DNA from: Methylotenera oryzisoli
GTDB lineage: Bacteria; Pseudomonadota; Gammaproteobacteria; Burkholderiales; Methylophilaceae
Assembly: GCA_945881735.1 (NCBI GenBank)
Contig: CAMCVF010000005.1
Coordinates: 62,001 to 126,000 of the forward strand
Direction: 5' to 3'
Length of the DNA: 64,000 nucleotides
Shown: in pieces, positions 36,514-47,829 of the stretch
How positions within the stretch are numbered: position 1 is the stretch's first letter
Layout of the letters: every line of letters begins with the position of its first letter
Made by a program: the position numbers and the translations under genes
Notes under the pieces: model-generated
Databases searched by the model: none
Seen by the model: the letters and a program-made list of their open reading frames with translations, nothing else
What the model was told of the DNA's origin: nothing

Positions 36514-37299
36514 TTATTTATAATCGATAATCAGCGGTGCATGGTCGCTAAATTTTTGCACTTTATAGATTGAAGTTTGCACAGCGCGTGCGGCCAATTC
36601 TGGTGTAGCCACTTGATAATCCAAGCGCCAACCTACGTTTTTTTCATAGGCCGCACCGCGATTACTCCACCAGGTATAACATTCGTCAGTAGTTGCAGGG
36701 TGTAAAGTACGGTACACATCTACCAAGCCAACACGCCCGAATAAATCTGTTAACCAAGCGCGTTCTTCTGGCAAAAAGCCAGAATTCTTTTTATTGCCTT
36801 TGTAATTTTTTAAATCAATTTCTTGGTGCGCGATATTCCAATCACCGCATACCAACACATCGCGGCCACTTTTTCTTAAGTTTTCTAGATGCGGCATAAT
36901 GCGCGCCAGTACGCTAAATTTAAACGCTTGCCGTTCTTCGCCACTTGAGCCGCTGGGCAAATAAAGCGAAATCACGCTTAGACTTTTTCCATTTAAATCA
37001 TCAAAATTAGCCTCAATATAGCGGCCTTCAGAATCAATATCGGGAATGCCCAAGCCTTCAACCACCGCATTTGGCTTCTGCTTGCAATAAATACCAACGC
37101 CGCTGTAGCCCTTTTTTTCGGCATAGTGAAAATAGCCATAGTAGCCAGCAGGTGCGAGCATCTCTGCGGTCATATCCGATGCTTGTGCTTTTACTTCTTG
37201 CAGACAGATAACATCGGCCTCTTGCGTTTGCAGCCAAGCAAAAAAGCCCTTGTTATTGGCAGAACGAATTCCGTTTAAATTTGCCGTTATAATGCGCAT
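36514..37299 (-). CDS. xth: exodeoxyribonuclease III / AP endonuclease
   Basis: Base-excision repair nuclease of the ExoIII family that cuts at abasic sites and trims 3' ends. It is 261 residues. The start MRIITANLNGIRSANNKGF gives the first metal-site Asn. ICLQEVKAQ supplies the metal-binding Glu. CGDWNIAHQEIDL has Asp and Asn, and FSDHAPLIIDY carries the catalytic Asp-His. A TTG at 37311 would add four residues; the ATG at 37299 fits the family start. It is divergent from pyrE with only about 22 bases between start codons, so their promoters must overlap the coding regions. Confidence 0.95.
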   Translation of the reverse strand: MRIITANLNGIRSANNKGFFAWLQTQEADVICLQEVKAQASDMTAEMLAPAGYYGYFHYAEKKGYSGVGIYCKQKPNAVVEGLGIPDIDSEGRYIEANFDDLNGKSLSVISLYLPSGSSGEERQAFKFSVLARIMPHLENLRKSGRDVLVCGDWNIAHQEIDLKNYKGNKKNSGFLPEERAWLTDLFGRVGLVDVYRTLHPATTDECYTWWSNRGAAYEKNVGWRLDYQVATPELAARAVQTSIYKVQKFSDHAPLIIDYK

Positions 37300-37321
37300 A
37301 TTGACTTTCAATTGATTAATA

Positions 37322-37987
37322 ATGATGAATACCCAGCCTAATAATGGCCAGTTAAGCCAAGATTTTATTGCTTTCTCTATTCAAAAACAGGTGCTTAAAT
37401 TTGGTGAATTTAAAACCAAAGCAGGCCGTTTAAGCCCTTATTTTTTTAATGCTGGCCTTTTTAACGATGGCGAAAGCTTATTAAAACTAGGCGAATTTTA
37501 CTACGAGAGCATTCAAAAATCAGGCATAAAGTTTGATATGCTATTTGGTCCAGCCTACAAAGGCATTGCTTTAGCCGCCGCAATTGTCATTGCATTTGCC
37601 AAAAATGGTCATAATTTACCCTATGCCTACAATCGCAAAGAAGCTAAAGACCATGGCGAAGGCGGTGTTATTGTGGGCAGTCCATTACAAGGTCGTGTTT
37701 TAATAATTGATGACGTGATTTCAGCAGGAACATCGGTGCGTGAGTCCGTTGATTTGATTACAAAACACGGCGCAACGCCTTGTGGCGTGGCGATTGCGCT
37801 AGACAGGCAAGAAAAAGGGCTAGGCGAATTATCGGCTGTACAGGAAGTACAGAAACTGCATCAAATTCCAGTTTGTGCGATCGCCGATTTAAGTAATTTA
37901 TTACAATTCATTCAACATGACCCTGACATGGTACAACACTTGCTTAATGTAAAAGAATACCGCCAACAATATGGCGTGACTTTTTAA
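37322..37987 (+). CDS. pyrE: orotate phosphoribosyltransferase
   Basis: Converts orotate and PRPP to orotidine 5'-phosphate in pyrimidine synthesis. It is 221 residues. KFGEFKTKAGRLSPYFFN is the conserved N-terminal substrate region, PAYKGIALAAAI is a structural motif, and VLIIDDVISAGTSVRES is the PRPP-binding signature. YNRKEAKDHGEGG is the flexible catalytic loop. Two adjacent ATGs are possible. The neighbour on the other strand, xth, is a common pyrE companion. Confidence 0.96.
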   Translation: MMNTQPNNGQLSQDFIAFSIQKQVLKFGEFKTKAGRLSPYFFNAGLFNDGESLLKLGEFYYESIQKSGIKFDMLFGPAYKGIALAAAIVIAFAKNGHNLPYAYNRKEAKDHGEGGVIVGSPLQGRVLIIDDVISAGTSVRESVDLITKHGATPCGVAIALDRQEKGLGELSAVQEVQKLHQIPVCAIADLSNLLQFIQHDPDMVQHLLNVKEYRQQYGVTF

Positions 37988-38037
37988 AACAAAGCTGTAT
38001 AGATTACAAATTTGTTGTGCAGTGTTTGGGAGTTGAT

Positions 38038-38643
38038 ATGAAAAATTTAACTTTAATCATAAGTGCTTGCTTATGCCTAATCAATGTTAATGCATATGCT
38101 GAAGAAGAAAAGATTGTTAAGTGGGTAGATAGCAGCGGAGTAACGCACTATAGCGATAAATTACCTAGCAAAGAAACGGGGCGCAGCAACGTAGAAATGA
38201 GCAAAAAAGGTATTGTTTTAAAGAAAAATATCGTTCTGGATCAACAAGCGGCTGCAAAAGAATACCAGAAACAGCAAGAAATATTGGCACAAGAACGCCG
38301 CGATAAAGTACTGCTTGCCTCTTATACCAATGTAGAAGAAATTGATTTAGCGCGTGACCGCAATTTAGAAACAGACCAAGCAGCGATTCAGGCCCTTATG
38401 CAAAGCAAACTAATCATAGCCAATAAAACAACGCGTAACAAAAAAACGGCGCAAAGCTTTAAAAATAGGCCCCTACCAGCTTACTTAATTGATGAACTCA
38501 AGCTTGCGCAAGTAGAATCCGATAAGCTTGATAAGAAAATTCAACATCGCAAAAATAATATGCAGGCTATCAGCAAACGTTACGCCGATGAAAAAGCCCA
38601 TTTTATAGAACTGAAACAGCGCAATTTAAACCAAGCTCAATAA
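38038..38643 (+). CDS. second exported DUF4124-domain protein
   Basis: A 201-residue protein. A signal peptide ends at about residue 21 (NVNAYA), followed by a DUF4124 motif, KIVKWVDSSGVTHYSD. The remainder is Lys/Gln/Glu-rich and probably coiled coil (about 60-115 and 155-201). GGGAG stands 5-6 bases before the ATG at 38038. An upstream in-frame start at 38017 would put seven residues before the signal and is not used. Function is unknown. It shares architecture with the protein at 4798: signal, DUF4124, then a long helix-rich tail. It converges on gatB. Confidence 0.8.
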   Translation: MKNLTLIISACLCLINVNAYAEEEKIVKWVDSSGVTHYSDKLPSKETGRSNVEMSKKGIVLKKNIVLDQQAAAKEYQKQQEILAQERRDKVLLASYTNVEEIDLARDRNLETDQAAIQALMQSKLIIANKTTRNKKTAQSFKNRPLPAYLIDELKLAQVESDKLDKKIQHRKNNMQAISKRYADEKAHFIELKQRNLNQAQ

Positions 38644-38705
38644 ATTGGCGGCAACATGTTTGCCCCTAAAGAAAGTTTAGTTAATTAAGGCTAGGCATAT
38701 CAAGT

Positions 38706-40154
38706 TTAATTGGCCAGTTTTTTCTTTAAAACTTCGTTCACTTGCGCAGGGTTGGCTTTGCCTTTTGAGGCTTTCATGGCTTGACCCACTAGCGCATTAA
38801 AGGCTTTTTCTTTACCTGCTTTAAATTCTTCTACCATCGCAGGATTCGCTTTTAGCACTTCATCAATAATCGCTTCAATCGCGCCACTGTCAGATTCTTG
38901 TTTTAGGCCTTTTTCAGCAATAATGGCATCCACTTCACCTTCGCCTGCCCACATGGCTTCAAACACTTGCTTGGCCGCATTGTTTGAAATTGTGTTGTCT
39001 GCGATGCGTTTTAATAGTTGTGCTAATTGCGCAGCGCTAATGGGTGACTCATTAATCATTTTTTCTTCAGTATTTAACTTTGCCGAAATAGCGCCCATTA
39101 TCCAATTGGCAGCGGGTTTGGCATCACTTCCTGCGTGAACAGTTGCCGTAAAGTAATCCGCTAACTCGCGGCTTGCCGTAAGGGCCGCCGCGTCATAACT
39201 ACTCAAAGCATAATCCGCCTCAAAGCGCGCCTTCATGGCATCTGGTAATTCTGGCATTGTCGCCTTTACGCGCGCTTTATCGGCCGCGGTAACTTCTAAA
39301 GGCAACAAATCGGGGTCTGGAAAATAACGGTAATCATTGGCCTCTTCTTTAGAGCGCATGGCTTTTGTTTCGCCCGTGTCTGGATTAAACAAAACGGTTG
39401 CCTGTTGAATGGTGCCGCCATCCTCTAACGTTTCAATTTGCCAGCGCGTTTCGTATTCAATCGCTTGCGTCATAAATTTGAATGAATTCAGGTTTTTAAT
39501 TTCGCGGCGCGTGCCGAACTTGTCAGTGCCTTTTGGGCGTACCGATACATTTACATCGCATCTAAAACTACCTTCTTGCATATTGCCATCGCAAATATCA
39601 ATCCATTGCACTAGCTCATGCAGTTTTTTGGCATATGCAACCGCTTCTGACGCGCTACGCATATCTGGCTCTGTCACAATTTCTAGCAAAGGTGTCCCAG
39701 CGCGATTTAAATCAATGCCACTCATACCCTCTAACGCGCCATGTACAGACTTACCCGCATCTTCTTCCAAATGTGCGCGGGTGATATTAATCACTTTTTC
39801 ATAGGCCGCATTTTTGCCACTGGCTGGTACTTGAATCGTCACCGCGCCTTTGCCAACAACTGGCAATTCAAACTGGCTAATTTGATAGCCTTTTGGCAAA
39901 TCGGGATAAAAGTAATTTTTGCGGCTAAACACAGAGCGCGCAGGAATGTCGGCATTAATCGCCAAGCCGAATTTAATCGCACATTCCACCGCTTGTTTGT
40001 TTAAAACGGGCAACACACCCGGTAAGGCAATGCTCACTTCATCGGCTTGTGTATTAGGCTCTGCGCCGTAAGTAATTGAAGCACCACTAAATTGTTTACT
40101 TTTTGTTCTTAACTGCGTGTGGGTTTCTAGCCCAATAACAACTTCCCATTCCAT
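38706..40154 (-). CDS. gatB: aspartyl/glutamyl-tRNA amidotransferase subunit B
   Basis: tRNA-binding kinase subunit of GatCAB, which converts mischarged Glu-tRNA(Gln) or Asp-tRNA(Asn) to the amide form. It is 482 residues. The start [20 protein letters not shown], the [16 protein letters not shown] motif, [19 protein letters not shown] and the C-terminal YqeY-like helical domain (about 330-482) are all family-typical. It lies 1 base after gatA. Its presence implies at least one of the two aminoacyl-tRNAs is made indirectly. Confidence 0.97.
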   Translation of the reverse strand: MEWEVVIGLETHTQLRTKSKQFSGASITYGAEPNTQADEVSIALPGVLPVLNKQAVECAIKFGLAINADIPARSVFSRKNYFYPDLPKGYQISQFELPVVGKGAVTIQVPASGKNAAYEKVINITRAHLEEDAGKSVHGALEGMSGIDLNRAGTPLLEIVTEPDMRSASEAVAYAKKLHELVQWIDICDGNMQEGSFRCDVNVSVRPKGTDKFGTRREIKNLNSFKFMTQAIEYETRWQIETLEDGGTIQQATVLFNPDTGETKAMRSKEEANDYRYFPDPDLLPLEVTAADKARVKATMPELPDAMKARFEADYALSSYDAAALTASRELADYFTATVHAGSDAKPAANWIMGAISAKLNTEEKMINESPISAAQLAQLLKRIADNTISNNAAKQVFEAMWAGEGEVDAIIAEKGLKQESDSGAIEAIIDEVLKANPAMVEEFKAGKEKAFNALVGQAMKASKGKANPAQVNEVLKKKLAN

Positions 40155-40155
40155 C

Positions 40156-41622
40156 TTAAATACCCTCTGGCATAGCGAGATGCCAATCTGTTACTTGTTG
40201 ATAAGCATGCGCCACATCTAACATACGCGCTTCATCAAAATAATTACCCATTAACTGCAGGCCCACGGGTAAGCCGTTTGAGAAACCTGCTGGGATGCTC
40301 ATACCCGGCAAGCCTGCTAAATTGGTAGCAATGGTGTAAACGTCTTGCAGATACATGGCCACTGGATCATCTGCTTTTTCACCTGCTTTAAAAGCTGTTG
40401 AAGGTGCGGTTGGGCCCATAATCACATCGCATTGTTTAAAGGCTTGTGTGAAGTCATCGGCAATCAGGCGCCTAATTTGCTGAGCCTTTAAATAGTAGGC
40501 ATCGTAATAACCAGCACTCAACACATAAGTGCCAATCAAAATACGGCGTTTGACTTCAGCACCAAAGCCTTCAGAACGGCTTTTCATGTACATATCCATC
40601 AAGTCATCATATTCAGCAGCGCGATGACCGTAGCGCACGCCGTCATAGCGCGACAAATTAGAGCTAGCTTCGGCTGGGGCTAATACGTAATAAACAGGGA
40701 TGGATAATTGGCTGTTTGGCAACGAAATATCCACCGTTTCTGCGCCTAGCTTGCGATATTCGGCAATCGCCTCTTGTACCACTTTTGCGACATTGGCATC
40801 TAGGCCATCGGCAAAATATTCTTTTGGCAAACCAATGCGCAAGCCTTTTAATGGTTGCGTGCCTTGTATGTTACTCAAACCACGCGTGTAATCTTCTTTG
40901 GGACGATTCAAGCTTGTAGAATCGCGCTCATCAAAGCCTGTCATCACATTCATCATCAAGGCACAATCTTCTGCGCTTTTTGCCATAGGCCCCGCTTGGT
41001 CTAAGCTAGAAGCAAACGCAATCATGCCGTAACGAGAAACCAAGCCATAGGTTGGTTTTAAACCTGTAAATCCACAAAGGCTGGCTGGCTGACGAATTGA
41101 ACCGCCTGTATCCGTGCCCGTTGCAGCCGCACATAACCTGGCCGCAACCGCCGCCGCAGAACCACCTGAGCTACCGCCTGGCACGCGATCAAAATCCCAA
41201 GGATTTTTAACGCCACCAAAATAACTGGTTTCGTTAGAAGAACCCATGGCGAATTCATCCATATTGGTTTTGCCTAAATTTACCGCGCCTGCATTGTCAA
41301 ATTGCGTAATAACATACGCATCATAAGGCGCGACAAAATTTGCAAGCATTTTAGAGCCGCAAGTGGTTTGCCAGCCTTTTGCACAAAAAATATCTTTTTG
41401 GGCAAAAGGGATACCAGTTAGTGGCTCTGCTTTACCATTAGCAATACGCACATCAGCGGCTTTAGCTTGCGCTAATGTTTTATCGGCATTTAAAGCGATA
41501 TAGGCATTAATGGTTGGATTGTATTTATTAATACGGTCAAGAAACGTTTGCGTCATTTCAACGCTGGAGATTTCTTTCTTAGCCAGCATCTGGCTTAAAT
41601 TTTTAAGGCTACTATTAATCAT
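40156..41622 (-). CDS. gatA: aspartyl/glutamyl-tRNA amidotransferase subunit A
   Basis: Amidase subunit that releases ammonia from glutamine for GatB. It is 488 residues. The amidase-signature triad is visible as Lys in [10 protein letters not shown], the cis-Ser in the [14 protein letters not shown] stretch, and the nucleophile Ser in [23 protein letters not shown] and the [13 protein letters not shown] segment confirm the family. It follows gatC by 9 bases and precedes gatB by 1 base, so the three subunits are made from one mRNA. Confidence 0.97.
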   Translation of the reverse strand: MINSSLKNLSQMLAKKEISSVEMTQTFLDRINKYNPTINAYIALNADKTLAQAKAADVRIANGKAEPLTGIPFAQKDIFCAKGWQTTCGSKMLANFVAPYDAYVITQFDNAGAVNLGKTNMDEFAMGSSNETSYFGGVKNPWDFDRVPGGSSGGSAAAVAARLCAAATGTDTGGSIRQPASLCGFTGLKPTYGLVSRYGMIAFASSLDQAGPMAKSAEDCALMMNVMTGFDERDSTSLNRPKEDYTRGLSNIQGTQPLKGLRIGLPKEYFADGLDANVAKVVQEAIAEYRKLGAETVDISLPNSQLSIPVYYVLAPAEASSNLSRYDGVRYGHRAAEYDDLMDMYMKSRSEGFGAEVKRRILIGTYVLSAGYYDAYYLKAQQIRRLIADDFTQAFKQCDVIMGPTAPSTAFKAGEKADDPVAMYLQDVYTIATNLAGLPGMSIPAGFSNGLPVGLQLMGNYFDEARMLDVAHAYQQVTDWHLAMPEGI

Positions 41623-41631
41623 GTTATTTTT

Positions 41632-41946
41632 CTATTCAATTACTTTTGGAACAAGATACAAACCGCTATCTACCGCTTTTTCCGCCGAACCGTTGCCTAA
41701 AAAAGGCGCATTACTTTGAAAAGCTTCACGCTGATTAATGGCGGTTACCACATCTTCCCTTAATCGTTGCGTGACATCTTGCGAATGCGACATAGGCGTA
41801 ATATTAGTAGTATCCACCGCCTGCATTTGCTCGATTAAGCCTAAAATACCACTGAGTTTGGTGAGAGTAGCAGTTGCTTCTTGATCGCTAATTTCTAAGC
41901 GCGCCAAATGCGCAATCCGTTTAATATCGGTGATGTTGAGAGCCAT
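41632..41946 (-). CDS. gatC: aspartyl/glutamyl-tRNA amidotransferase subunit C
   Basis: Small subunit (104 residues) that wraps around GatA and helps assembly of GatCAB. It starts with helix [14 protein letters not shown], then [16 protein letters not shown] and [18 protein letters not shown], the standard GatC pattern. It is first in the gatCAB operon and divergent from mreB, with a 190-base control region between them. Confidence 0.95.
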   Translation of the reverse strand: MALNITDIKRIAHLARLEISDQEATATLTKLSGILGLIEQMQAVDTTNITPMSHSQDVTQRLREDVVTAINQREAFQSNAPFLGNGSAEKAVDSGLYLVPKVIE

Positions 41947-42049
41947 AAAAACGATTCAATTTGAAAATTTAGAGGATTATTAAAACGTGCATAAAAAAAT
42001 TGTGGTTTGTTTGTAACAAACTGTAAGTACACCTTAATATTCGATGTAA

Positions 42050-43180
<1,131 letters not shown>

Positions 43181-43233
43181 GCAGTCGGTTTCGCATCCAT
43201 TATTAACGCATCGACACGTTTATTAGTGTTGGC

Positions 43234-44226
43234 ATGCTTAAGGGTGTTCATCAAAAGCTAGAACCGCAACAAACACCCGCTTTCTTTGTTCGCGGTGCTA
43301 GCCCGTTTTCACGCATGGTATTTTTTTGCGCGCTATCTATCATCATCATGGCAACAGACGCGCGCTTAAATTATCTTTCGCAGTTACGCCAAGGCTTTAT
43401 TGCTGCGCTACACCCTTTAGAGATGATTGCCAAAGCGCCCAGCAATTGGGTGCGCGATGTAAACCGATATTTTTCGGCGCACAATCAATTAGTGCAAGAA
43501 AACTACGCGCTTAAGCAGCAAGCATTTGAGCATCAAGTCAGGCTGCAACGCTTAACGACTATTGAGGCAGAAAATACCCATTTGCGTAGCTTATTAAATG
43601 GTGATATTCCGATTCAGCCAAAAGCGATTTTGGGTGAAATTTCGCACACAGGGCGCGACCCTTTTAGCTTGGTAGTAGTGGTTAACCGTGGCAGCCAGCA
43701 CAATGTTAAAGCCGGACAAGCAGTGGCCGATTCAAAGGGTGTGATTGGCCAAATCACACGCGTTTTTCCATTCAGTAGCGAAGTCACCCTGATTACCGAT
43801 AAGGGACTTTCGATTCCGATTCAAATTGAGCGAAATCAACTGCGCGCGATTGCGTTTGGCGAAGGCAATAACACCTTAGATATACCTTATTTACCTGCCA
43901 ATGTTGACATTAAGGTGGGCGATAAATTAGTGACTTCTGGTATTGATGGCGTTTACCCCTCTGGTTTGGCGGTGGCAAAGGTGACCAAGATTTTACAAAA
44001 TCCAGAGTCGCCATTTGCTAAAATTATTAGCACGCCAGTATCTGAAGTGAGTAATCACTTACAGCTTCTGATATTAGAATTGCCACAGATTAAAGAAGCA
44101 GCACTGCCTGTAACAACAACAATAGCCACTGACGCTAACGCAACAGTTACGCCAACTTCCGTAGTAAAACCAGCAACAAAATCGCCAGCATCAGCAAATG
44201 AGGCTAAGCCCAATGCGCCCAACTAG
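43234..44226 (+). CDS. mreC: rod shape-determining protein MreC
   Basis: Bitopic inner-membrane protein that activates PBP2/RodA from the periplasm. It is 330 residues. One membrane segment is at about 29-43, followed by a coiled coil (about 75-115, LVQENYALKQQ) and a beta-barrel core with VVNRGSQHNVKAGQAVADSK and LVTSGIDGVYPSGLAVAKV. A Thr/Ala/Pro/Lys-rich tail of about 40 residues follows the core and looks disordered. It overlaps mreD, so translation is coupled. Confidence 0.95.
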   Translation: MLKGVHQKLEPQQTPAFFVRGASPFSRMVFFCALSIIIMATDARLNYLSQLRQGFIAALHPLEMIAKAPSNWVRDVNRYFSAHNQLVQENYALKQQAFEHQVRLQRLTTIEAENTHLRSLLNGDIPIQPKAILGEISHTGRDPFSLVVVVNRGSQHNVKAGQAVADSKGVIGQITRVFPFSSEVTLITDKGLSIPIQIERNQLRAIAFGEGNNTLDIPYLPANVDIKVGDKLVTSGIDGVYPSGLAVAKVTKILQNPESPFAKIISTPVSEVSNHLQLLILELPQIKEAALPVTTTIATDANATVTPTSVVKPATKSPASANEAKPNAPN

Positions 44227-44689
44227 CTTAGTCGCCGTTATTATCACTTTGTTGATTGCGCTTATCTGCCAACTATTCCCTTGGGCAGGGCAGGGCGTTA
44301 TTTTACGCCCTGACTTTATGCTGGTGGTGATGTTGTATTGGCTCTTACGCGCTCCCAATCTTTGCAATGTGGGTACAGCATGGATTGCAGGCATATTGGT
44401 TGATTTGGCCACTGGCAGCTTGCTTGGTCAGCACGCGTTGAGCTTTACCTTAACCGCGTATATCGGCCTAAGCTATCAACGCAGATTGGTGCTGTTTAGC
44501 CCATGGCAGATAGCTGGTTATGTGTTTGGCTTACTAATGTTTGAGCGCCTATTAATGCTATTTTTAAAACTATTTGAAGGCAACAGCTTCCCAGGCTGGG
44601 CTTACTTTTTACCAGTGATTTCAGGCCTAATACTCTGGCACATCATGATTATGCTGTTTGGGGCTCTTACACGCCCTAAACATAAATAG
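44213..44689 (+). CDS. mreD: rod shape-determining protein MreD
   Basis: Small polytopic inner-membrane protein (158 residues from this start) with about five to six hydrophobic segments and the DFMLVVMLYWLLRAPN and GILVDLATGSLLGQHAL motifs typical of MreD. The frame opens at ATG 44198. The ATG at 44213 (MRPTSLVAVII) has AGG about ten bases upstream and fits the family start better. Either way it overlaps the end of mreC. It works with MreC in the elongasome. Confidence 0.92.
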   Translation: MRPTSLVAVIITLLIALICQLFPWAGQGVILRPDFMLVVMLYWLLRAPNLCNVGTAWIAGILVDLATGSLLGQHALSFTLTAYIGLSYQRRLVLFSPWQIAGYVFGLLMFERLLMLFLKLFEGNSFPGWAYFLPVISGLILWHIMIMLFGALTRPKHK

Positions 44690-44699
44690 CTTTTTTTGT

Positions 44700-46664
44700 A
44701 TGGCTTACGGTAACGAACTTAAAAATCACCAAAATGAGCTGCATCACTTTAGGCTACGCCTAACCGTGCTGGGGTTTTTAGTGCTGATTGCTTTTAGTAT
44801 TTTGGCTTCACGATTTTATTTCTTACAAATAAATCGTTACGATTATTATCAAACGCTAGCCGAAAATAATCGTATATCTATCGTGCCAATCGCCCCAAAC
44901 CGGGGTTTAATCACCGATAGAAACGGCATAGTGTTGGCACATAACTTTTTTGTGTATACCTTGGAGATCACCCCCTCCAAAATAGCCAATTTAGAATCGA
45001 CCATAGCTGAACTAAGTCAATTAGTTGAAATTAATAAAAGCGATTTAAAGCGATTTAAAAAGCTAAAAGCGCAAAGTAATAGTTTTGAAAGCGTACCAAT
45101 TCGCACTCACTTAAACGAAGTAGAGGCCGCAAAATTCGCTGCAAATCGCTATCGTTTTCCTGGGGTTGAAATTAAATCGCGTCTATTCCGCCACTACCCA
45201 CAGGGCAAAATGGGTGCGCACATGATTGGCTACATTGGTCGCATAAACGATAAAGATTTAACTAAACTAGCCGAAAAAGATGTGCTATCGAATTACAAAG
45301 GGTCGGACCACATTGGTAAAAGCGGTATTGAACAATCGTACGAATCGGAATTGCATGGCACAACTGGATTTCAGCAAGTAGAAATCGATGCGGATGGCAA
45401 AGCCGTTAGGGTACTTTCTAGCAAGGCGCCTGTTTCAGGTAACAATTTAGTATTGTCTGCCGATATTAAATTACAAGAAATTGCCGAAACCGCATTTGGT
45501 GACCACCGCGGTGCGCTAGTAGCCATTAAACCCAGCACAGGTGAAGTGCTGGCATTTGCCAGCATGCCTACTTTTGACCCCAATTTATTTGTGGATGGCA
45601 TTGATACTGAAAATTGGAAGCTATTAAACGAGTCGCTGGATAAGCCACTAATCAACCGACCATTACGCGGCATTTACCCTCCAGGTTCTACGTTTAAGCC
45701 TTTTGCCGCGCTGGCTGGTTTAGAGGCAGGCAAACGCGAGCCTCCTTTTAGCATTAACGATGCAGGCTATTTTATGTTGCCAAATAGTAGACACCGCTAT
45801 CGCGATTGGAAACCTGGTGGCCATGGCAATGTGGATATGCGGCGAGCGATTACCATTTCTTGCGATACTTTTTTTTACGGCCTAGCCATGGAATTAGGTA
45901 TTGAAAAGCTAACCGACTTTGTACGATTTTTTGGCTTTGGTGAAAAAAGTGGAATTGATATCGCGGGTGAGGTGGGTGGTTTGTTACCCACGCCAAAATG
46001 GAAACAGCGTCGCTTTAAACAACCTTGGTATAAAGGTGAAACGGTGATTGTAGGTATTGGTCAAGGCTACACGCTGGCAACGCCTATGCAACTGGCCCAA
46101 GCGACCGCCATTTTAGCCAACAAAGGCGTTGCCATGCGCCCGCATTTAGTTTCAAGCATTACCAATAGCAAAACCGGCGTAAATAAAGTTAATAAACCAT
46201 TTATAAACAACACCATTATCCTTAAAGACAAAAATTTAGAAATTGTAAAACTGGGTATGATTGATGTAACACTACCAGGCGGCACCGCTGCTGCCGTTGG
46301 AGCCAATGCTGGGTATAGTATTGCGGCTAAAACAGGTACTGCGCAGGTGATTGGTATCAAGCAAAATGAAAAGTATAACGAAAAATTAATTAATGAACGC
46401 CATCGCGATCATGCTCTATTTATCGCTTACGCCCCAGCCGAAAATCCAACGATTGCGGTAGCCGTCATTGTTGAAAATGGTAGTCATGGCGGCTCTACTG
46501 CTGGGCCAATCGCCAGAAAAGTCATGGATTATTATCTATTAGGTAAGCTCCCTGTGGTTGAGCCGCCTAAAGACGCAAAAATTACACCCTCTATTACAGG
46601 AAATGCGATTACAACTCTTATCCAGCCAATCGAAAATGCGCTAGAAGAAAAACTTCATGACTAA
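44700..46664 (+). CDS. mrdA: penicillin-binding protein 2 (elongation transpeptidase)
   Basis: Monofunctional class B PBP that cross-links new wall along the cylinder in complex with RodA. It is 654 residues from the ATG at 44700. A cytoplasmic tail and a membrane anchor (about 18-38) are followed by the pedestal domain (LAENNRISIVPIAPNRGLI). The transpeptidase domain shows SxxK in YPPGSTFKPFAAL, SCD in ISCDTFFYGLA and KTG in AAKTGTAQVIG. A TTG at 44658 opens a longer frame that overlaps mreD and adds 14 unrelated residues, so it is rejected. rodA follows after 62 bases. Confidence 0.96.
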   Translation: MAYGNELKNHQNELHHFRLRLTVLGFLVLIAFSILASRFYFLQINRYDYYQTLAENNRISIVPIAPNRGLITDRNGIVLAHNFFVYTLEITPSKIANLESTIAELSQLVEINKSDLKRFKKLKAQSNSFESVPIRTHLNEVEAAKFAANRYRFPGVEIKSRLFRHYPQGKMGAHMIGYIGRINDKDLTKLAEKDVLSNYKGSDHIGKSGIEQSYESELHGTTGFQQVEIDADGKAVRVLSSKAPVSGNNLVLSADIKLQEIAETAFGDHRGALVAIKPSTGEVLAFASMPTFDPNLFVDGIDTENWKLLNESLDKPLINRPLRGIYPPGSTFKPFAALAGLEAGKREPPFSINDAGYFMLPNSRHRYRDWKPGGHGNVDMRRAITISCDTFFYGLAMELGIEKLTDFVRFFGFGEKSGIDIAGEVGGLLPTPKWKQRRFKQPWYKGETVIVGIGQGYTLATPMQLAQATAILANKGVAMRPHLVSSITNSKTGVNKVNKPFINNTIILKDKNLEIVKLGMIDVTLPGGTAAAVGANAGYSIAAKTGTAQVIGIKQNEKYNEKLINERHRDHALFIAYAPAENPTIAVAVIVENGSHGGSTAGPIARKVMDYYLLGKLPVVEPPKDAKITPSITGNAITTLIQPIENALEEKLHD

Positions 46665-46726
46665 ACGCCTATTCAATACTGTGTTTTCGACAAGTCGATT
46701 AATGCTAACGCGAATTAAAGGCTTCT

Positions 46727-47824
46727 ATGTTTAGTAAACTTGTTCAACCTTTTTTTAAGCATATCGATTCATTTCTGATTAGCTGCTTATTGTTTACGAT
46801 GCTGGTCGGGTTGTTTGTGTTATATAGTGCCTCTGGGCAAAGTTTTGGCAGGGTAAGCGCGCAAATCATCAATATTGCGGTGGCACTTACTGCTATGTGG
46901 ATGGTGGCTAATATTCAGCCGCAACTTCTTGAACGAATCGCGCCACCTATTTATATGATGGGCGTTTTATTACTAATTAGCGTTGCTCTTTTTGGAGATA
47001 TTAGTCATGGCGCAAGGCGCTGGCTAAACTTAGGCTTTACCAAAATTCAGCCTTCCGAAATTATGCGCATTGCTGCCCCTATGATGCTAGCTTGGTTTTT
47101 TGCCAAACGTGAAGCAAGCCCACGCATTCGGGATTTTTTCTTTGCCGCCATTTTACTGGTAGTACCTGTTGTATTGATTATGAAACAGCCCGATTTAGGC
47201 ACTGCTTTATTAGTGACTTCTTCAGGATTTTATATTCTTTTTTTAGCAGGGCTTAGCTGGAAATTTTTACTTGGTGGCGCCGTCACCATCGGCGCATTAA
47301 CACCCATTTTTTGGTCACTATTGCATGATTATCAGCGCCGTCGAATTGAAATTTTAATTGATCCCACGCAAGACCCTCTGGGAGCAGGCTACCACACCAT
47401 TCAAGCCACCATTGCGCTGGGCTCTGGCGGAGCAACAGGCAAAGGCTGGCTTAACGGCACACAATCACAATTAGATTTTTTACCAGAGCGCACCACAGAC
47501 TTTATTTTTGCCGTATTTGGCGAAGAGTTTGGCATGATTGGCAATATCATTTTGCTGATTTTATTTAGCCTAATTATCATTCGCGGCTTAATCATTGCAG
47601 GGCAAGCGCAAACCACTTTTAGCCGATTATTGGCGGGCAGCATCACCTTAACTTTTTTCACTTATACATTCGTGAATATCGGAATGGTCAGTGGCATATT
47701 GCCGGTAGTCGGTGTACCCTTGCCATTAATTAGCTATGGCGGCACATCAATGGTGTCACTATTTATTAGCTTTGGAATCTTAATGAGCATACAAACCCAT
47801 AAAAAATTAGTAGCGTCAGGATAA
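46727..47824 (+). CDS. rodA: peptidoglycan glycosyltransferase RodA
   Basis: SEDS-family lipid II polymerase of the elongasome, 365 residues and about ten membrane segments. Family marks are LYSASGQSFG near the N-terminus, GARRWLNLGFTKIQPSEIMR, KQPDLGTALLV, DFIFAVFGEEFG and GVPLPLISYGGTS at the C-terminus. Its transpeptidase partner PBP2 is encoded just upstream, the conserved arrangement. rlpA follows after 5 bases. Confidence 0.97.
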   Translation: MFSKLVQPFFKHIDSFLISCLLFTMLVGLFVLYSASGQSFGRVSAQIINIAVALTAMWMVANIQPQLLERIAPPIYMMGVLLLISVALFGDISHGARRWLNLGFTKIQPSEIMRIAAPMMLAWFFAKREASPRIRDFFFAAILLVVPVVLIMKQPDLGTALLVTSSGFYILFLAGLSWKFLLGGAVTIGALTPIFWSLLHDYQRRRIEILIDPTQDPLGAGYHTIQATIALGSGGATGKGWLNGTQSQLDFLPERTTDFIFAVFGEEFGMIGNIILLILFSLIIIRGLIIAGQAQTTFSRLLAGSITLTFFTYTFVNIGMVSGILPVVGVPLPLISYGGTSMVSLFISFGILMSIQTHKKLVASG

Positions 47825-47829
47825 GTATT

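Noticed and set aside
38650-38664. GGCAA-CATGT-TTGCC hairpin between the DUF4124 gene and gatB
   Set aside because: Short stem and no T-run on either strand; not supported as a terminator.
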